Source: Acidimicrobiia bacterium (GTDB taxonomy: Bacteria; Actinomycetota; Acidimicrobiia; Acidimicrobiales; Poriferisodalaceae). From it: a stretch of DNA of 64,000 nucleotides. The stretch is taken from the NCBI GenBank assembly GCA_022821985.1, contig JAJECP010000021.1, positions 62,001 through 126,000 of the forward strand, read 5' to 3'. Shown here piece after piece: positions 26,235-34,351 of the stretch (the first letter of the stretch is position 1; every line of letters begins with the position of its first letter). The notes under the pieces are model-generated. The model saw only the letters and a list, made by a program, of their open reading frames with translations. It did no database searches and was not told where the DNA came from. The position numbers were made by a program, and so were the translations under genes.

Positions 26235-28723
26235 GCAGCAGCAAGGCCACAGCCGCTCCCGGAACCTCGGCGGCAGTCGCAACCGGATGCGCTCGCACCG
26301 GACTCGCACGCGCAACATTGCGGTGGATCGCAGGCGCGTTCGTGGTGATGACAGCGCTCGTCGTCACCGGTGCGCCGGAGGACCCGGCTCACGCGCAGAC
26401 ATCGGTGGCACCCGTGCTGAGTTGTGGCGGCGGCATGGCGCTCGACAGCGCCAGCGGGACGTGCCTGACAGTGCACACCGAGACTGCGCTGCGCCCCTCG
26501 TCGTGCCCGCCGGGCGCCACCAAGGTCAGCGGCCAACACGGTGGCCACGAGTGCCAGACCAAGGTGACCAAAACCGTGGACACCGGACGGACACAGCAGG
26601 TGTACAGCCACACGACGTACGCAAACGTGTGGGTGCCGACCGGAACCGAGACGGTCCAGACCGGCACGAATCGCATCTGGGTGCCGCCCAAGTCCGTGGT
26701 CGAGCCGCTGGTGCCTCCGGTGCAGGTGCAGGTGGGCACTCGCACCGAGACGACGGAGGTGACCCGTCCCGGTCCCGATGTGCTGTACGAGGTCACTTAC
26801 GAGGTAGAGGTGCAGACGCAGCATGTGGTGGAGCGATGCTCGTTCGATCCATTCGCGGGTCAGCAGTGCTGGAACGAGACGGTCACCGAGACACACACGG
26901 AGACGCGCACACGCATGGAGTGCTGCATTCCGGGCCCGCCGGTCACCGAGACCGTCACCACCGAAGTTCCCGTCTACGAGTGGCAGACCACGACCACGGT
27001 GACCATTCCCGGCTACTGGCGAGAGGACCCCGTCTACGAGACACGCGAGACCGGCTACTGGGACCGTGTGCCCACGATCCACTACACCACGGTCCGCATC
27101 TACGACACGGTGGTCGAGTGGTTGACATCGCCGGCAACGCTCGGCCCGTGCGCCGCTGGCTGGCAAACCGTCGGGAGCCAGTGCCAGCGCACTTACCTCG
27201 GGCAGCCGTCCGCGCCAGCGCAGCAGAGCTGTCCGACCGGGTCGGCGCCCCGCTACGGCGATGCACTCGGCGGCACCGGCCCGTCGGTGTTGACATGCCA
27301 GTCGATCGCGCCCGGCTCAGACACCGACACCGGCACCGACCAGGAGGACAGCGGCGGCGGCGAGGACAGTCTCGACGGGACCGCGCGGCCGCTGCATCAC
27401 TTGGCCGGCGAGAGCGATGAACGGCTTGCCGAGCTGGGCATCCATCGCTGTGCGGGCGGCCTGCTGTCGTACGTGCCATGCGACAAGCTGCCCGGCCGCA
27501 CCTGGGACAGCGACCCCGATGTCTGCGATGACATTGAGGGAACGACGTACCGCCCTGATCACGGCGGCACCTGTGTCACCGGCAGCGATCTGCTCAGCAA
27601 GTGCACGACGCCGGGCGATTGCGAGGAGACCACCATTCGTACCTACTGCCCAGCGATCGGAGAGCTGGCGGGCACACAGATCCAGGAGCACGCCCACCCA
27701 GATCGGGGTGCAGAGACCTATCGGGTGTGCATCTTCGACTGCTCGAGCTTCGGCACCTTGCCGCCGTACGTGCAAACGCGCATCAACGGCTCGTACGACT
27801 ACGCCTGCCGGCCCGTCGACGACGAGTCCGACGATGACGACGACGAGGAGAAGGAAGAGGACGAGGAGAACGAAGACGACGAGGAAGACGAGGAGGACGA
27901 CGAGGACGACGAAGAAGAAGAAGAGGAAGAGGACGATGACGAGACCGAGGAAGATGACGAGGAGACCGAGGAAGGTGAAGAGGGCGACGATGACGATGAC
28001 GGAGGCAGCGGCGGCGGCCCCGGAGGTCCGCCCGGTACCTCCGCTCCGCCCACGACGACCACTGCAGCACCCGACCCGCAGTGCCCGGCACTTCCGCCAC
28101 TGCCGCTGAGCGCAGCCGATGACGCTGCGCTGGCGTGGGAATCGCACGTCCGCTCGGCGAGCGTGGCCACGTCAGGTCAGGCGGACATGCCTGGCGGCGG
28201 ACGGTTCGTACAGGTGGCGCCCGGACGCGGCTGGATGCGCGCGCATCGCACCCTGCAGATCAGTGATGCGAACTGTGTGTGGACCGCTGCGAAACTGCGC
28301 ACCGCTTGGTCCGAGCTGCGGCCGTGGATCGCCGCCGAGCGACGGTTGATCGAGGCCGAGCCCGGCGCCAAGCACCTGGTTGACCGCTGGGATGCGCTGA
28401 GTGCCGACCAGCAGCAACTCCTGCGCCAATGGCACCGACCCGGCGCCGCGCCCGCAGAGGTCACCTGCGCGGTCGCCGACGCCACCGGGGCCACGGCATC
28501 GTCGCTCTGCGGCTGGCTGCTTGGGCACCCTGCCGCATACGCGTGGCGCTTCGATGTGTGCTTCGAAGTCGCTCCGATGCCGGGGCAGGCCGGCTCCAAC
28601 GGGGGCCAGCCACCAGCTGGCGACTGCTGGGCGACGCTCGCCTCAGGCGTGGACTGGATCCGACCGGTGAGCGACTACGCGGACGATCGGGTGACCGTCA
28701 CGCAGAGCGGAGCGCGGACGTGA
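26231..28723 (+). CDS. Large secreted Thr/Cys-rich protein with a 61-residue acidic tract
   Basis: This 830-residue exported protein lies in the pilus operon. Residues 1 to about 56 form a signal peptide (AGAFVVMTALVVTG, with AHA-Q as probable cleavage). About 60-330 is Thr/Val/Tyr-rich with irregular beta-type repeats (TETVTTEVPVYEWQTTTTVT; IPGYWREDPVYETRETGYWD) and Cys pairs. About 360-528 is a Cys-rich region. Residues 530-590 are Asp/Glu (54 of 61 residues). A Gly/Pro/Thr linker and a helical C-terminal domain (about 630-830) with paired Cys follow. It may be a tip adhesin or calcium-binding surface protein. No known family was recognised. The ATG overlaps the preceding stop. Confidence 0.75.
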   Translation: MSSSKATAAPGTSAAVATGCARTGLARATLRWIAGAFVVMTALVVTGAPEDPAHAQTSVAPVLSCGGGMALDSASGTCLTVHTETALRPSSCPPGATKVSGQHGGHECQTKVTKTVDTGRTQQVYSHTTYANVWVPTGTETVQTGTNRIWVPPKSVVEPLVPPVQVQVGTRTETTEVTRPGPDVLYEVTYEVEVQTQHVVERCSFDPFAGQQCWNETVTETHTETRTRMECCIPGPPVTETVTTEVPVYEWQTTTTVTIPGYWREDPVYETRETGYWDRVPTIHYTTVRIYDTVVEWLTSPATLGPCAAGWQTVGSQCQRTYLGQPSAPAQQSCPTGSAPRYGDALGGTGPSVLTCQSIAPGSDTDTGTDQEDSGGGEDSLDGTARPLHHLAGESDERLAELGIHRCAGGLLSYVPCDKLPGRTWDSDPDVCDDIEGTTYRPDHGGTCVTGSDLLSKCTTPGDCEETTIRTYCPAIGELAGTQIQEHAHPDRGAETYRVCIFDCSSFGTLPPYVQTRINGSYDYACRPVDDESDDDDDEEKEEDEENEDDEEDEEDDEDDEEEEEEEDDDETEEDDEETEEGEEGDDDDDGGSGGGPGGPPGTSAPPTTTTAAPDPQCPALPPLPLSAADDAALAWESHVRSASVATSGQADMPGGGRFVQVAPGRGWMRAHRTLQISDANCVWTAAKLRTAWSELRPWIAAERRLIEAEPGAKHLVDRWDALSADQQQLLRQWHRPGAAPAEVTCAVADATGATASSLCGWLLGHPAAYAWRFDVCFEVAPMPGQAGSNGGQPPAGDCWATLASGVDWIRPVSDYADDRVTVTQSGART
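27818..28000 (+). other. Acidic tract coding region (Asp/Glu run)
   Basis: This 183-bp purine-rich stretch encodes 29 Glu and 25 Asp among 61 residues. Both codons of each amino acid are used, so it does not look like a recent single-triplet expansion. Confidence 0.9.
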
Positions 28724-29424
28724 CGATGTCGTCCAGACCCGCCATCGGACCCGACGACCAGGCACTGGCCTCGCCCGGCGCGACACGCCCCGGCATCGAG
28801 CCGTGGCGGGTCGGCGTCTCGGCAGTGATCGTCACCGTTGTCGTAGCGGCGATCTGGCTGTGGGGCCGCCCGCACCAGGCGCCGCCGCACGCGCTGGTGG
28901 CGGTGACCTCGGAGGCGTGGCTCGCAGGCCAGCCGCCAGGTGCGTTCGAGGTCGCAGGAGTTCCTCAGGATCTCGCCGGCCGGTTCGCCGATCCTGACTC
29001 GATCGCGGGCAGCGTCGTGGGCTTCGACATCCCCGCGGGGACCTTCGTCACGCCGACCGTGCTGGGTCCGCCTGACGCCGCTGCCGGTGCGCGTACCGCT
29101 CTGCGCCTGAGCGCGGACACTTCCGCGTGGCCCGAGCCCGGTCCTCGTGCTGGCAGCCGGGCTGTCGTGTCAGGCGTGCTGGGCGGCTGCGCGCTTGACG
29201 TGACGACGTTGGCGGGCGGCGCGGACGGCAGCATCGTGGTGCACGTCGACGCGGAAAGCGCTGCGCGCTATGCGAGTGCCGCAGAGCTCGACGGACTGGT
29301 CGTATGGCCGGCGCCGCCCGACGGCTGGCCCGAGTGCCGGTCACCGGTGGCCGTGCGCACGGTCTCCTCGGCGTTCGGCACCGGGGCGACGTCGATGCCG
29401 TTCGATGATCCGGCGGGAGGCTGA
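28720..29424 (+). CDS. CpaB/RcpC-like pilus assembly protein (SAF domain)
   Basis: The 234-residue protein has one N-terminal membrane helix (about 31-48), then a SAF-like region (HALVAVTSEAWLAGQPPGAFEV; DSIAGSVVGFDIPAGTFVTP). A C-terminal region may be a beta domain. CpaB-type proteins with SAF domains are standard parts of Tad pilus loci, where they work at the cell envelope. The GTG start overlaps the previous stop; ATG 28726 is the alternative. It sits directly before tadA. Confidence 0.7.
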   Translation: MTMSSRPAIGPDDQALASPGATRPGIEPWRVGVSAVIVTVVVAAIWLWGRPHQAPPHALVAVTSEAWLAGQPPGAFEVAGVPQDLAGRFADPDSIAGSVVGFDIPAGTFVTPTVLGPPDAAAGARTALRLSADTSAWPEPGPRAGSRAVVSGVLGGCALDVTTLAGGADGSIVVHVDAESAARYASAAELDGLVVWPAPPDGWPECRSPVAVRTVSSAFGTGATSMPFDDPAGG

Positions 29425-29427
29425 GCA

Positions 29428-31434
29428 GTGCTGCTTGTGCTGTGCGACGACGCTGTGGACCCAGCGACGCGCGATTGGGTCCGCGATGCGCTGCAGGCAG
29501 GACTGTCCGCCGTTGCGGGTCAGGTCCGGCTCGCCGCCGACGTGGTGTCGATGCCGCGCCCGGACGACGGGGGCGAGCCGTGCGTGGTGTGGCTGACCAG
29601 CGAGGTCGAGCCCGATGCCATCGCGGCTGCGACGGCCGCCTCCAGCGAGGTGCTGCTGCTGCTCGGCGTGACTGCCGCCCGTGCCGCAATCCGTCCAGCC
29701 GGTGGCCCTCGCGCCACACATGCGTGGCACGCGGCGGCCGCGAGCGGGGTGCCGCGCATCGCAGTGTGGCTGCCGGCCGCCGACGGCGGGCGCGGTGATC
29801 CCACCGGCGAGTTGTCCGCCGCGCTGGATGCGAGCCGGGTGGTGCGCATCAAGCGGGTCGGCGTCCGCAGCGCATACCGGCAGCTCTACCGGCTGGGGCG
29901 CTCGTTGGCGTCGTCGGCATGCGCCCCGCAGCGACTCGACCGAACCGACGGCGCGGTGCGACGACGCACCGCCGCTCGCGCCGCCACGGATGCGCTCTCA
30001 GAGTTGCTCGATGAACCCGGCATCGAGGAGTTCCAGATTCGCGGCGGTGAGTCGATGCTGGTGCAGTACGCGGACGGCCGGGTGGAGCGACGGCCGTCGC
30101 CGTTCGCAGCGGACAGCGATCTCATCGAGGCGGTGCGCTTTCTGGCGAGCTATTCCGGCGATCGACCTCAGCGCTTCGATGAGCTGGATCCTCGGCTGGA
30201 TGTGCGCGTCGGCGACCGCTGGCGCCTGCATGCCGAGGCGTTCGTGACGAGCCCGCCCAACGTCGTGCTCCGCTCGAACATGGCGGGCCGCATGCGTCTC
30301 GACGACCTGGGCATCGCCTCGAACGAGCTCGGCAGCGTGCTCATCGAGGCCGTCGCGGGCAGGGTGCGGGCCAACGTGGTGGTGGCGGCGACGATGGGCG
30401 GCGGCAAGACCACGCTGTGTCAGGCATTGCTCGCGGCGGTGCCCGACCACGAGCGCATCGACACCATCGAGGACACGCCCGAATTGCGGCTGGCGGAGTA
30501 CGGCATCCATCCCAACACCTACGAGCGGCTGACACGCGATGCCAATCAGGACGGCCACGGCCGCCACTCGATGGCCGACCACATCCGCGATGCCAAGCGA
30601 GCGAACGCCGCCAAGCTGGTGGTGGGGGAGATCCGCGGCGAGGGCTGCGAGGCGCTGCTGGATGCCATGTCCTCGGGCCTGGACGGCTGCCTGGTGACGC
30701 TGCACTCGCAGCCGGGCACGGGCGTGCTGGAGAAGCTCGTGGCCTATGCCTGCTCTGAAGGTGCAGAACCTGATTACGCACGTCGCCAGATCGCCGCCGC
30801 AGTCGACCTGTGTGTCTGGATGGGCCGCAATGACGCTGGTGAGCGGGTCATCGCTGACGTTACGCAGCTCACCGGCATCGACGATGTCACTGGGGTCATC
30901 GCGACGACCTGCCTGTGGGCGCTGCGACCGGGCGACCGGTGGGCGACCCCGGCCGGACGCCCCGCGGGTCGTATGGCAGAGGTGTATGCGTCTGCCGGTC
31001 TCCCCGCAGCAGGCGGCGACGCCGAGCTGCCCTCGGCGTACTCGCAGATCGTCGATGTGCCAGCGTCGCCGCCCGATGCAGGCGCCAGAGCGGCGGCCGC
31101 CGAGCCGCCGATCCTCGCGCAGCCGCAGCCGCAGCCGCAGCCGGCGGCGATCCTCGCGCAGCCGCAGCCGGCGCCGGAACTACACCCGGCAGAGAACCAG
31201 CCTCCAGCCGCCGAACCGCTCGCGGCGTCGCGTCCCCAAGCAGGGGAATCTCCACCGAGCGACGAGCCACTGGATCTGCCAGTCGAGCCACTGCCGCCGG
31301 CAGGATCGCGTCCGGGTCCGCCCGCGCATGACGACGGGCTGTCGCGGGGAGTGCTGTGGGATCCCGGTCCGCTCATCCCGATTGACGACCCGCCGCCGTA
31401 TGAACCGCTCGTTGCCGAGGACACCGCGTGCTGA
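29428..31434 (+). CDS. tadA: TadA/CpaF-type pilus assembly ATPase with extended ends
   Basis: This hexameric secretion ATPase powers Tad pilus polymerisation. The ATPase core spans about 190-500: Walker A is ATMGGGKTTL with Lys 327 (the first Gly of the consensus is Ala), an acidic box lies at IDTIEDTPELRL, Walker B is VVGEIRGEGCEALLDAM, and a His box is at LVTLHSQ. It is long for the family at 668 residues. An N-terminal extension of about 185 residues (starting MLLVLCDDAVDP) may be a TadZ/receiver-like domain. A tail of about 130 residues is Pro/Gln/Ala-rich. The GTG follows GGGAGG at ideal spacing. The last codons overlap tadB. Confidence 0.9.
   Translation: MLLVLCDDAVDPATRDWVRDALQAGLSAVAGQVRLAADVVSMPRPDDGGEPCVVWLTSEVEPDAIAAATAASSEVLLLLGVTAARAAIRPAGGPRATHAWHAAAASGVPRIAVWLPAADGGRGDPTGELSAALDASRVVRIKRVGVRSAYRQLYRLGRSLASSACAPQRLDRTDGAVRRRTAARAATDALSELLDEPGIEEFQIRGGESMLVQYADGRVERRPSPFAADSDLIEAVRFLASYSGDRPQRFDELDPRLDVRVGDRWRLHAEAFVTSPPNVVLRSNMAGRMRLDDLGIASNELGSVLIEAVAGRVRANVVVAATMGGGKTTLCQALLAAVPDHERIDTIEDTPELRLAEYGIHPNTYERLTRDANQDGHGRHSMADHIRDAKRANAAKLVVGEIRGEGCEALLDAMSSGLDGCLVTLHSQPGTGVLEKLVAYACSEGAEPDYARRQIAAAVDLCVWMGRNDAGERVIADVTQLTGIDDVTGVIATTCLWALRPGDRWATPAGRPAGRMAEVYASAGLPAAGGDAELPSAYSQIVDVPASPPDAGARAAAAEPPILAQPQPQPQPAAILAQPQPAPELHPAENQPPAAEPLAASRPQAGESPPSDEPLDLPVEPLPPAGSRPGPPAHDDGLSRGVLWDPGPLIPIDDPPPYEPLVAEDTAC
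31111..31170 (+). repeat. 39-bp-spaced repeat in the tadA tail
   Basis: The sequence ATCCTCGCGCAGCCGCAGCC occurs at 31111 and again at 31150, with CAGCCG triplet pairs between. It encodes ILAQPQP repeats in the Pro-rich C-terminal tail of TadA. Confidence 0.75.
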
Positions 31435-32201
31435 AGCTCGGGGCGCTCGGCGCAGTGGGCTGCGCGGCTGCGCTGTGGCCGCTGTTCAACACCGGTCTTC
31501 GGCCCCGATCGCGCGGCGAGGAGTCGCCCCGCTGGCCGTTGCTCGTGACCGGCGCCGTCGCACTTGTTGCTGGGCTGGCGTTCGGGCCGGCGGCGGCCGG
31601 TCTGGCAGGCGCGGTGGTCGGCATCGGCACGTGGTGCGCTGCGTGCATTGCCCGCAGCCGTCAACGCGTCCATGCCGCAGAGTCGGTGGCCCAGTTCGCG
31701 GCGATCCTGGCCAATCAGGCTCAGGTCTCGCGCACAGTGGTGGACGCGCTCGAGACCGCAGCACCGCTGGCCACCGGACCCATCGCCCAGACAGCGGCCA
31801 AGCTTGTCGATGAGTGCCGCAACGTCGGTGTCGAGGCAGCGGCACAGCAGTTCGCGGCTGGATCCGACGGCCCGATTGCCGCGTGGCTGGCTGATGTCGT
31901 AGCGGTCGCCGCAGCCAGCGGTGGTCAATGGGCACCGATCCTGGGGGTGCTGGAGGGCGAGGCCGCCGAGGCCGCCTCCACTGCACGGCACTTTCACCGG
32001 CATGTCGCCGCCAACTTGCCCCAGCTGGGGCTCGCAGCCGCCCTCGGGGCCGCCGTCGCCCTCGGCAGCGCGCTGGTCAGCCCCGATGCGTGGGAGTGGC
32101 TGTCGGGAACGCAGGGACAGCGTGTCGGCTTGGCCGCGACCGTGGTCGCGGTGGCCATCAGCGTCCGGCCCCTGAGTGCCGCCTGGGAGGTGCTCCGGTG
32201 A
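31428..32201 (+). CDS. tadB: TadB-like pilus inner-membrane platform protein
   Basis: This 257-residue protein has two N-terminal membrane helices, a soluble helical GspF-like domain (VAQFAAILANQAQVSRTVVDALE, then QFAAGSDGPIAAWLADVV) and two C-terminal helices. This is the TadB layout, although slightly short. The GTG start overlaps the tadA end by 7 nt. It probably forms the platform with TadC for the TadA motor. Confidence 0.8.
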   Translation: MLKLGALGAVGCAAALWPLFNTGLRPRSRGEESPRWPLLVTGAVALVAGLAFGPAAAGLAGAVVGIGTWCAACIARSRQRVHAAESVAQFAAILANQAQVSRTVVDALETAAPLATGPIAQTAAKLVDECRNVGVEAAAQQFAAGSDGPIAAWLADVVAVAAASGGQWAPILGVLEGEAAEAASTARHFHRHVAANLPQLGLAAALGAAVALGSALVSPDAWEWLSGTQGQRVGLAATVVAVAISVRPLSAAWEVLR

Positions 32202-32251
32202 GGGTGCCGTCAGGTCGCCGGAAGCAATGGCTCGGGGAAACGCTCCCATGA
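32198..32251 (+). CDS. Mini-ORF 1 between tadB and tadC (17 codons)
   Basis: The GTG overlaps the tadB stop (GTGA) and the frame ends at a TGA that itself overlaps the next mini-ORF (ATGA). The peptide would be MRVPSGRRKQWLGETLP. It may serve only to relay translating ribosomes. It could be chance. Confidence 0.3.
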   Translation: MRVPSGRRKQWLGETLP

Positions 32252-32301
32252 GCGGGCCGTCGCCTCGCTCGGCGCCGTCGGCACCGGAGTTGCTTCGATG
32301 A
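32248..32301 (+). CDS. Mini-ORF 2 between tadB and tadC (17 codons)
   Basis: The ATG overlaps the stop of mini-ORF 1, and the TGA overlaps the tadC start (ATGA). The peptide would be MSGPSPRSAPSAPELLR. The three starts (32198, 32248, 32298) are exactly 50 nt apart, and the first 14 bases of the two mini-ORFs match at 11 positions, so local duplication is possible. Confidence 0.3.
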   Translation: MSGPSPRSAPSAPELLR

Positions 32302-33065
32302 GTGTTCCCTGGTTGCCGTTGGGCGTGCTCGGCATGTGGCTCATGGCCGGCGCCGGCGCGTGTGCGGCTGTCGGGCTGCTCGCGTCGAGCGAGCGTCGTC
32401 GCCGGAACCGCCGCCGGCTGACGGCGTTGGGTTGGAGCCCGTCCCGGCTCGCGAGCCTCACGTCGATCGTGGCGGTGTGCACCATCGGCATCGGATTCGT
32501 GGCGGCTGGCCGGATGGCGGCGGGCGGGGGCGCCTCGCCGGAGACGTCCCTGGCATGGTCGCTGCTGGCCGCGGTCGTGGCGGCGTGGGCGGTGCCGGGT
32601 CTCATGGCCAGTGCCGTGCTGGCAGGTCACCGGCGCCGTGCCGACGGCGCTGTGCTGCTGTGGCTTCGCCGCATTCGCCTGTTCGTTGCGGCGGGGCATC
32701 CGATCAGCGTGGCGGTGCTCGACGCGGCTGAGCGCGTCAGCGACCCGGCATTCGCACCCGCCGCTGGCGCCGTCAACGCAGCCGTGCTCGGCGGGCGCGA
32801 TCCGCTGGCTGCCGTGGCGGCGCAGCTCGGCGATTCGCCGACGGCGTCGCTGCTGCGCACCGTGGATGCAGCCGAGCGCTCGGGCGCTGCGGCCTCCGAG
32901 TTGCTCGACCGCGTCCTGGACCGTGTGGTGCGAGCCATGGACGACCGCCGCCGCGAATCCATCGACCGCCTCGCCCGCTCAGTAGGCGCATCCGCCTCGC
33001 TGCTCGCCGTCGTGGCCTCGGCCGTCGTCATGGCGACCGTCGTCATGACGCTGCCCTCGGTGTGA
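32298..33065 (+). CDS. tadC: TadC-like pilus inner-membrane platform protein
   Basis: This 255-residue protein has N-terminal helices (about 7-27, 50-70, 78-98), a GspF-like domain with ADGAVLLWLRRIRLFVAAGH and PISVAVLDAAERVSD, then AERSGAAASELLDRVLDRV and a C-terminal helix. The size and order fit TadC as the partner of TadB. The next small gene follows with an overlapping stop. Confidence 0.78.
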   Translation: MSVPWLPLGVLGMWLMAGAGACAAVGLLASSERRRRNRRRLTALGWSPSRLASLTSIVAVCTIGIGFVAAGRMAAGGGASPETSLAWSLLAAVVAAWAVPGLMASAVLAGHRRRADGAVLLWLRRIRLFVAAGHPISVAVLDAAERVSDPAFAPAAGAVNAAVLGGRDPLAAVAAQLGDSPTASLLRTVDAAERSGAAASELLDRVLDRVVRAMDDRRRESIDRLARSVGASASLLAVVASAVVMATVVMTLPSV

Positions 33066-33139
33066 GCGCGGCACCGTATGCCGATCTCGACGACCCCGAC
33101 GAACCCAAGCGCCCGCGGGAGCGGGCAAGGAGCAAACAC

Positions 33140-33346
33140 ATGGATTCACCAGTCACCAAGCTGATCTTCATCGCCGCCGCCGTCGCCGCCTCGATTCTCG
33201 TGGTGACGGTGATGTGGACAACCCTCGGCAACAACGCGCCGCAAGCTCACGACAGCACCGTCGACTTCAGCAAGATCACGACCAAGAACCTGTGCGATGC
33301 CGTCAACGGCAACTGGAGCTCCAACGCATGCGTGGCGAAGTCATAA
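33140..33346 (+). CDS. Small pilin-like protein (candidate Flp pilin)
   Basis: This 68-residue product starts at an ATG with an excellent AAGGAG site 8 nt upstream; an in-frame GTG at 33062 overlaps tadC but lacks such a site. It has a short polar N-terminus (MDSPVTK), a hydrophobic helix (about 8-27) and a polar tail with two Cys (CDAVNGNWSSNAC). The usual Flp processing motif (G/A before an E-Y pair) is not seen. The strong ribosome site and the position after tadC suggest an abundant structural subunit. The assignment is inference. Confidence 0.55.
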   Translation: MDSPVTKLIFIAAAVAASILVVTVMWTTLGNNAPQAHDSTVDFSKITTKNLCDAVNGNWSSNACVAKS

Positions 33347-33482
33347 CGGCGTACTTGCACGCCATGACTCCACAAGTGCGATCCGAGAGGCGAAAGCTCG
33401 TGGGTGATGCGGTGCATGTGCGTGCGTGGTCGGCAAGCCTCGCACGCCTCTAGTCCGATCGACATGCATGCGGTGAGGCCAC

Positions 33483-33899
33483 GTGGACAGCTCGCTTTCG
33501 ATCCTGCGCTTGTTCAGCGTGCTGGTGGTGTTCATGGCACTGGTGATCTCGATGTTCAGCAGCCAGGTCGGCGCTGCGGCGGCGCAGGGCGCGGCCGACG
33601 CCGCGGCCATCGCAGTCATCGACCTGGTGCCGCCCGATTGGGACTGCACTGCGGCAGACCTGCCGGTCGACGCGACCATCACGGCGGCTCGAGTCGCGGT
33701 GGACCGAGCGGCGCAGCTCGCCGCCGTCCAGCCCATCGCCGTCGAGGTGCAGGCCGACCCGACGTGCTCGGTCATTGTGTCGGTGCGAGTCTCGCCTCGC
33801 GGTTGGCTCAGCCACGGCGAGGCGCTCGGTGTGGCCTGTCGCCGTCCGCCATCTGGCGAGGGCCCAGCGCTGTGGGCGCCGGTGGCACCGCCGTGCTGA
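33483..33899 (+). CDS. TadE/TadG-like minor pilus protein (first of three)
   Basis: This 138-residue protein has an N-terminal helix (about 9-31), followed by the Ala-rich segment AAAAQGAADAAAIAVIDLV that is typical of TadE/Rv3654c-type proteins. A short extracytoplasmic domain with Cys residues follows. The start is GTG 33483. It is one of three similar small single-helix proteins in a row. The family call rests on layout and position more than on sequence identity. Confidence 0.6.
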   Translation: MDSSLSILRLFSVLVVFMALVISMFSSQVGAAAAQGAADAAAIAVIDLVPPDWDCTAADLPVDATITAARVAVDRAAQLAAVQPIAVEVQADPTCSVIVSVRVSPRGWLSHGEALGVACRRPPSGEGPALWAPVAPPC

Positions 33900-33932
33900 A
33901 TCCAGCGTCGTTCGCTGGGAAGAGGTGTGGTC

Positions 33933-34349
33933 ATGGATGAAGCCGTCGGCATGCTCAGCGCAGCAGCGGTGCTGGTGTTCGGCATCTGGCTGGTGGATTA
34001 CTCCGGCGACGCCACCCGTGCGTCAGGATCGATCCGGGCGGCGAGCGTCGAAGCGGCGCACTACGCGGCCAGTGCGCTCGCATCCCCACCAGCCACCGCC
34101 ACAAGTGCCGACGTCGATCGGCACGCCGCAGGCATCGCCGAGCGTGTCGTCGGCGCTGCGGCCATCGCCGACTGTGACACCGCCGATCGGCGCTTCAGCG
34201 TCACCGCGGCTGTCCACCGCCTTCCCGCTCAAACTGATCCTGCTGCTGTGACGGTCGACGTGACCTGTCCGCTCGCAGTTTCGCCGTTCTTCACCGACGT
34301 GGTTGGTGCCCGTATCGCCATGCCAATCTCGCCGACACCCGGGCTCTAG
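33933..34349 (+). CDS. TadE-like minor pilus protein (second)
   Basis: The 138-residue product has a helix at about 7-23 (MLSAAAVLVFGIWLVDY), then an Ala/Ser-rich helical stretch (ATRASGSIRAASVEAAHYAA) and a soluble part with two Cys. GGAAGAGG lies 7 nt before ATG 33933, which therefore beats the in-frame GTG at 33927. The arrangement resembles TadE pseudopilin-like proteins that help pilus assembly. Confidence 0.6.
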   Translation: MDEAVGMLSAAAVLVFGIWLVDYSGDATRASGSIRAASVEAAHYAASALASPPATATSADVDRHAAGIAERVVGAAAIADCDTADRRFSVTAAVHRLPAQTDPAAVTVDVTCPLAVSPFFTDVVGARIAMPISPTPGL

Positions 34350-34351
34350 TC

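Noticed and set aside
27799-28170. Long Ser-rich open frame antisense to the acidic tract
   Set aside because: It is the simple reverse reading of GAC/GAG codons; no start signal or family similarity supports it.
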